DNA of 64,000 nt, from contig NW_019775907.1 in NCBI RefSeq assembly GCF_001039355.2, forward strand, positions 90,781 through 154,780. The letters are read 5' to 3'. This DNA is from Lingula anatina (lineage: Eukaryota; Brachiopoda; Lingulata; Lingulida; Lingulidae). Below the pieces are notes generated by a model. That model searched no databases and was not told the origin of the DNA. It worked only from the letters and a program-made list of their open reading frames with translations. Of this stretch, positions 61,853 to 64,000 are shown piece after piece. Positions within the stretch are counted from its first letter, which is position 1. Each line of letters begins with the position of its first letter. The position numbers and the translations under genes were made by a program.

Positions 61853-62528
61853 TATAACCAGTTATACTTCCAGTTCCAGGTTCCGTTGCAAAATAACAAT
61901 AATAAAAAGAGCTGGAAAACGCGTTCGGATACAGTGCTTATCCCTTTATAGTGCTAAGCAGCCAATATTTATTATATTATACCCAGATCCTTGAATAAGC
62001 TCTGTACAGTAGCACTTACTTAAATTTCATCGATAAATAATAAACTTTGTGAGATAATGCATATTTGATGCTTTTTCATTTACCCATATATGCAGTATGT
62101 GTATTCAAAGTGATTCTATTCCAAACTTTCCCCGTGGACAAAACATACTATGAAATGAATAATAAGAGAAAGAAAGTTGAACTGAGCAAAATATAATTTT
62201 GATCGACAATCAATAAGGTCAGTGTTCTTGGGAGAAAGCCAGAAATGTTTTGATAAAGAGCAGTAGCCAATGTCAGATAGCATACTGGGCAACACTAACA
62301 TGTTAACATGACGATATATGTGCTTCTAACAGCGATCTGCATATCTTGCAACAGCAAAAGAGAGCTCTTTTTTTCTAAAATAAATAATGGTAAATAAATA
62401 GCGAACACTTTCTCCTTGTAACGTATTACAGGATTTACGCAAAGGTGGTCATGGTCTTCAAAATTAAATGACCCATCACGTGATCCGAAGCCCGTATCTA
62501 GACACCCACGAATGTAGGTTATCGGCTT
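61853..62528. other. Intergenic sequence; nothing recognised
   Basis: AT-rich spacer between the inverted-repeat cluster and the promoter of the next gene. CpG content rises after about 62.45 kb. Confidence 0.6.
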
Positions 62529-62575
62529 TATATATAGCGTGTGCCTAGAATTACATAATCTGTCCGTATTTCAGT
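62529..62575 (+). promoter_or_regulatory. Core promoter of the PhyH-like gene (TATA box and possible initiator)
   Basis: TATATATA at 62529-62536, flanked by GC-containing sequence (GGCTT before, GCGTG after), lies 120 bp upstream of the first ATG. TCAGT at 62571-62575 fits an initiator but is about 42 bp away, slightly far, so the start could be nearer 62560. No ATG lies between 62571 and the proposed start codon. Confidence 0.5.
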
Positions 62576-62655
62576 ACTTTATACCGTCAAAGTCTTACTG
62601 GATCGGGCACCTGTACGACTGTCGAGTTGTAGACAAACAACAGCGTTATAAGAGG

Positions 62656-62674
62656 ATGGCAGACACGCCGGAAG
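62656..62674 (+). CDS. PhyH-like gene exon 1 (start codon)
   Basis: AGAGGATGG gives a good initiation context for ATG at 62656. The exon encodes MADTPE plus the first base of a split Gly codon, then GTAACG. It is tiny, but it has a TATA box upstream, is the first ATG, and its phase matches exon 2 exactly. It remains an inference without transcripts. Confidence 0.55.
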
Positions 62675-62980
62675 GTAACGTTATTGGCTAGGAAATCCCG
62701 ATGCACGAGCATAACTTTCAGCTGAGTGACCTCTGTAGACAAGAAATGCTAATTAATGTTTTATCATATTTGGCGATCTCGCCAGTCTGGTGGAATGGCG
62801 GGCACCATGAGCATTAAGAAATGGTCTATTCATTCTTAATATGTTCAGTAAATTTCATGTTGACAAATTTTCATGAAGAATATGAGGATTTATGTGACAG
62901 TGTTTTGTTTATTGTTATATTTTGTAATTGCATCGTGCACTGCCCTTAAACAACTAGAGAACAGAGTGAGAGAGAGATGG

Positions 62981-63014
<34 letters not shown>

Positions 63015-63095
63015 GACCGAGAGAGAGAGAGAGACAGAGAAGTTTAATTGAGTGGGGGGCAAAGAAACTGAACATAATTTTTTGTTCAAAACAGG
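62675..63095 (+). other. PhyH-like gene intron 1 (421 bp) with a GA microsatellite
   Basis: It contains a purine-rich repeat at 62962-63040 and ends in TTGTTCAAAACAG. Confidence 0.55.
62962..63040. repeat. (GA)n microsatellite, interrupted
   Basis: About 80 bp of GA repeats with GGGAC, GTGAGACC and CAGA interruptions. Confidence 0.9.
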
Positions 63096-63180
63096 ACACA
63101 AGTACGAAGAAGGTACATCTTCCTGGGTTACAGAGAGTATAAAAAAAGAGTTTGATGATAATGGCTTCATTATCGTGCGG
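63096..63180 (+). CDS. PhyH-like gene exon 2: N-terminus of a phytanoyl-CoA dioxygenase family protein
   Basis: This 85-nt exon between AAAACAG and GTACGT continues exon 1 as GHKYEEGTSSWVTESIKKEF, then DDNGFIIVR. The ending (a charged helix, F-D-x-N-G-F-x-x-V-R) is the usual opening of the PhyH fold, an Fe(II)/2-oxoglutarate-dependent oxygenase family whose members hydroxylate phytanoyl-CoA and other substrates. The iron-binding HxD...H residues would be in later exons outside the window, so substrate and activity cannot be judged. It ends in phase 2 within an Arg codon. Confidence 0.6.
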
Positions 63181-64000
63181 TACGTAGGTCTACTCGTGCG
63201 TGCATATTGAAAGGTTCTGTTTCTTTTAAACTAAATGTGCTGCCACCATCAAAACGGGGTTCTTTCTAATATTTCTACTCAACACAATAAACTACGTACA
63301 GGGCTCTGCCCTCTGGGTGACAGCCCAACACGTACAGTGACAGGTAACTGCTCGCTCGACCTTCACCTTCCACATCTAACTCTATAACTCCCAACTCTAT
63401 ACTGCCAAATCGGCGCAGAGCGCCTGTCTGTATACTCCCAGAGGCTTCCCCAAGGCACGTTCAGATTGCAAGAGGAAGAAACCCGTGGACAGAGGGGTTG
63501 CGGTGCAAACTAAGCACGTGGTCAGGACAGGGTCGAGTGACTGCTTTCAACTGTTACTAAAATTAAACAGGGCTCGTGGTCAAAGGTCAACTGAGCTGTT
63601 AGCAAAGTGAACATGTAGGAACGCCTCAATGTTACAATGACAAAACATAATACAGTGGCACTCCTGTTAGATAATGGTACCTGTCGACTTTTACATTTTA
63701 ACGAATTCGAGTTTATCTTTTGCTCTATAAGGCCTATTTGAAGAATTTTACATACTATTTTGCGTCACAGGTTATATCTGACCTTTAAAAAGATTCACCC
63801 GTCCTCTATTCGGGGTCATGCCGATACTCCCCCGCACCGTTACTCCCCCGCACCGATACTCCCCCGCACCGTTACTCCCCCGCACCGATACTCCCCCTTA
63901 GTAAATTTTTGCATTATGCACATCGATACAACCCCACACCGATAGATCCCCGCATCGATAAACCCCCTGTAAAATTGCCGTTATACGCGCACCGTTACTC
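63181..64000 (+). other. Intron 2 of the PhyH-like gene (open at window end); minisatellite
   Basis: No further exon of the PhyH-like gene was found. The last 180 bases contain C-rich tandem repeats. Confidence 0.5.
63821..63900. repeat. 16-bp minisatellite, five units, with alternating variants
   Basis: Units at 63821, 63837, 63853, 63869 and 63885 read CCGATACTCCCCCGCA or CCGTTACTCCCCCGCA, strictly alternating GATA and GTTA, so the higher-order period is 32 bp. Related degenerate units (CCGATAGATCCCCGCA, then CACCGTTACTC) continue to the window edge, so the array probably extends beyond it. Confidence 0.9.

Noticed and set aside
63760-63945. Open frame through the C-rich minisatellite
   Set aside because: A 16-bp stop-poor repeat keeps several frames open by itself; there is no start context or family match.

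Overview
This window looks like nuclear DNA of an animal, most likely a marine invertebrate bilaterian such as a mollusc, annelid, hemichordate or echinoderm. The phylum cannot be fixed from the sequence alone. The DNA is AT-rich, with long introns, GT-AG splice sites, many simple repeats, short inverted-repeat transposon remnants and one N gap. No bacterial-style operons, rRNA, tRNA or CRISPR arrays are visible.

Most of the window (12.2-57.2 kb, + strand) is one multi-exon gene of the LMO7/LIMCH1 family. I could chain 21 coding exons in one continuous frame: 7,605 nt including the stop, or 2,534 residues from the first visible exon. In order they encode the C-terminal half of a calponin-homology (CH) domain, a Ser/Tyr-rich linker, a WQ-NL-WK-RRR helical block, a PDZ domain, charged and coiled-coil segments, a very large 881-codon exon, an ER/K-like helix, a proline-rich linker, and a C-terminal LIM domain with all eight zinc ligands. 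The protein ends in S-A-V, which fits a class I PDZ ligand. The start codon and the first half of the CH domain were not found; they probably lie upstream of base 1. Residue numbers below count from the first visible exon.

Region by region: 1-12 kb, 12.3-23.4 kb and 23.4-34.0 kb are intronic, with microsatellites and small repeats. Around 19.0-21.6 kb an apparent misassembly repeats a 913-bp segment on both sides of a 677-N gap. From 34.0 to 57.2 kb the exons are dense. From 57.2 kb to about 60.3 kb is the probable long 3' UTR. From 60.6 to 61.9 kb is a cluster of inverted-repeat elements, including a perfect 41-bp-arm hairpin.

At 62.5-63.2 kb a second + strand gene begins, with a TATA box, a first ATG and two phase-compatible exons. 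Its N-terminus resembles proteins of the phytanoyl-CoA dioxygenase (PhyH) family, and the gene runs off the window. The window ends in a 16-bp minisatellite and related degenerate sequence.

The most interesting biology is in the LMO7-like gene: a tandemly duplicated splice donor that would add 8 residues, a giant phase 0-0 exon, an unannotated 51-nt candidate cassette exon, and a class I PDZ ligand on a protein that carries its own PDZ domain. I found no evidence for a wholly new system.
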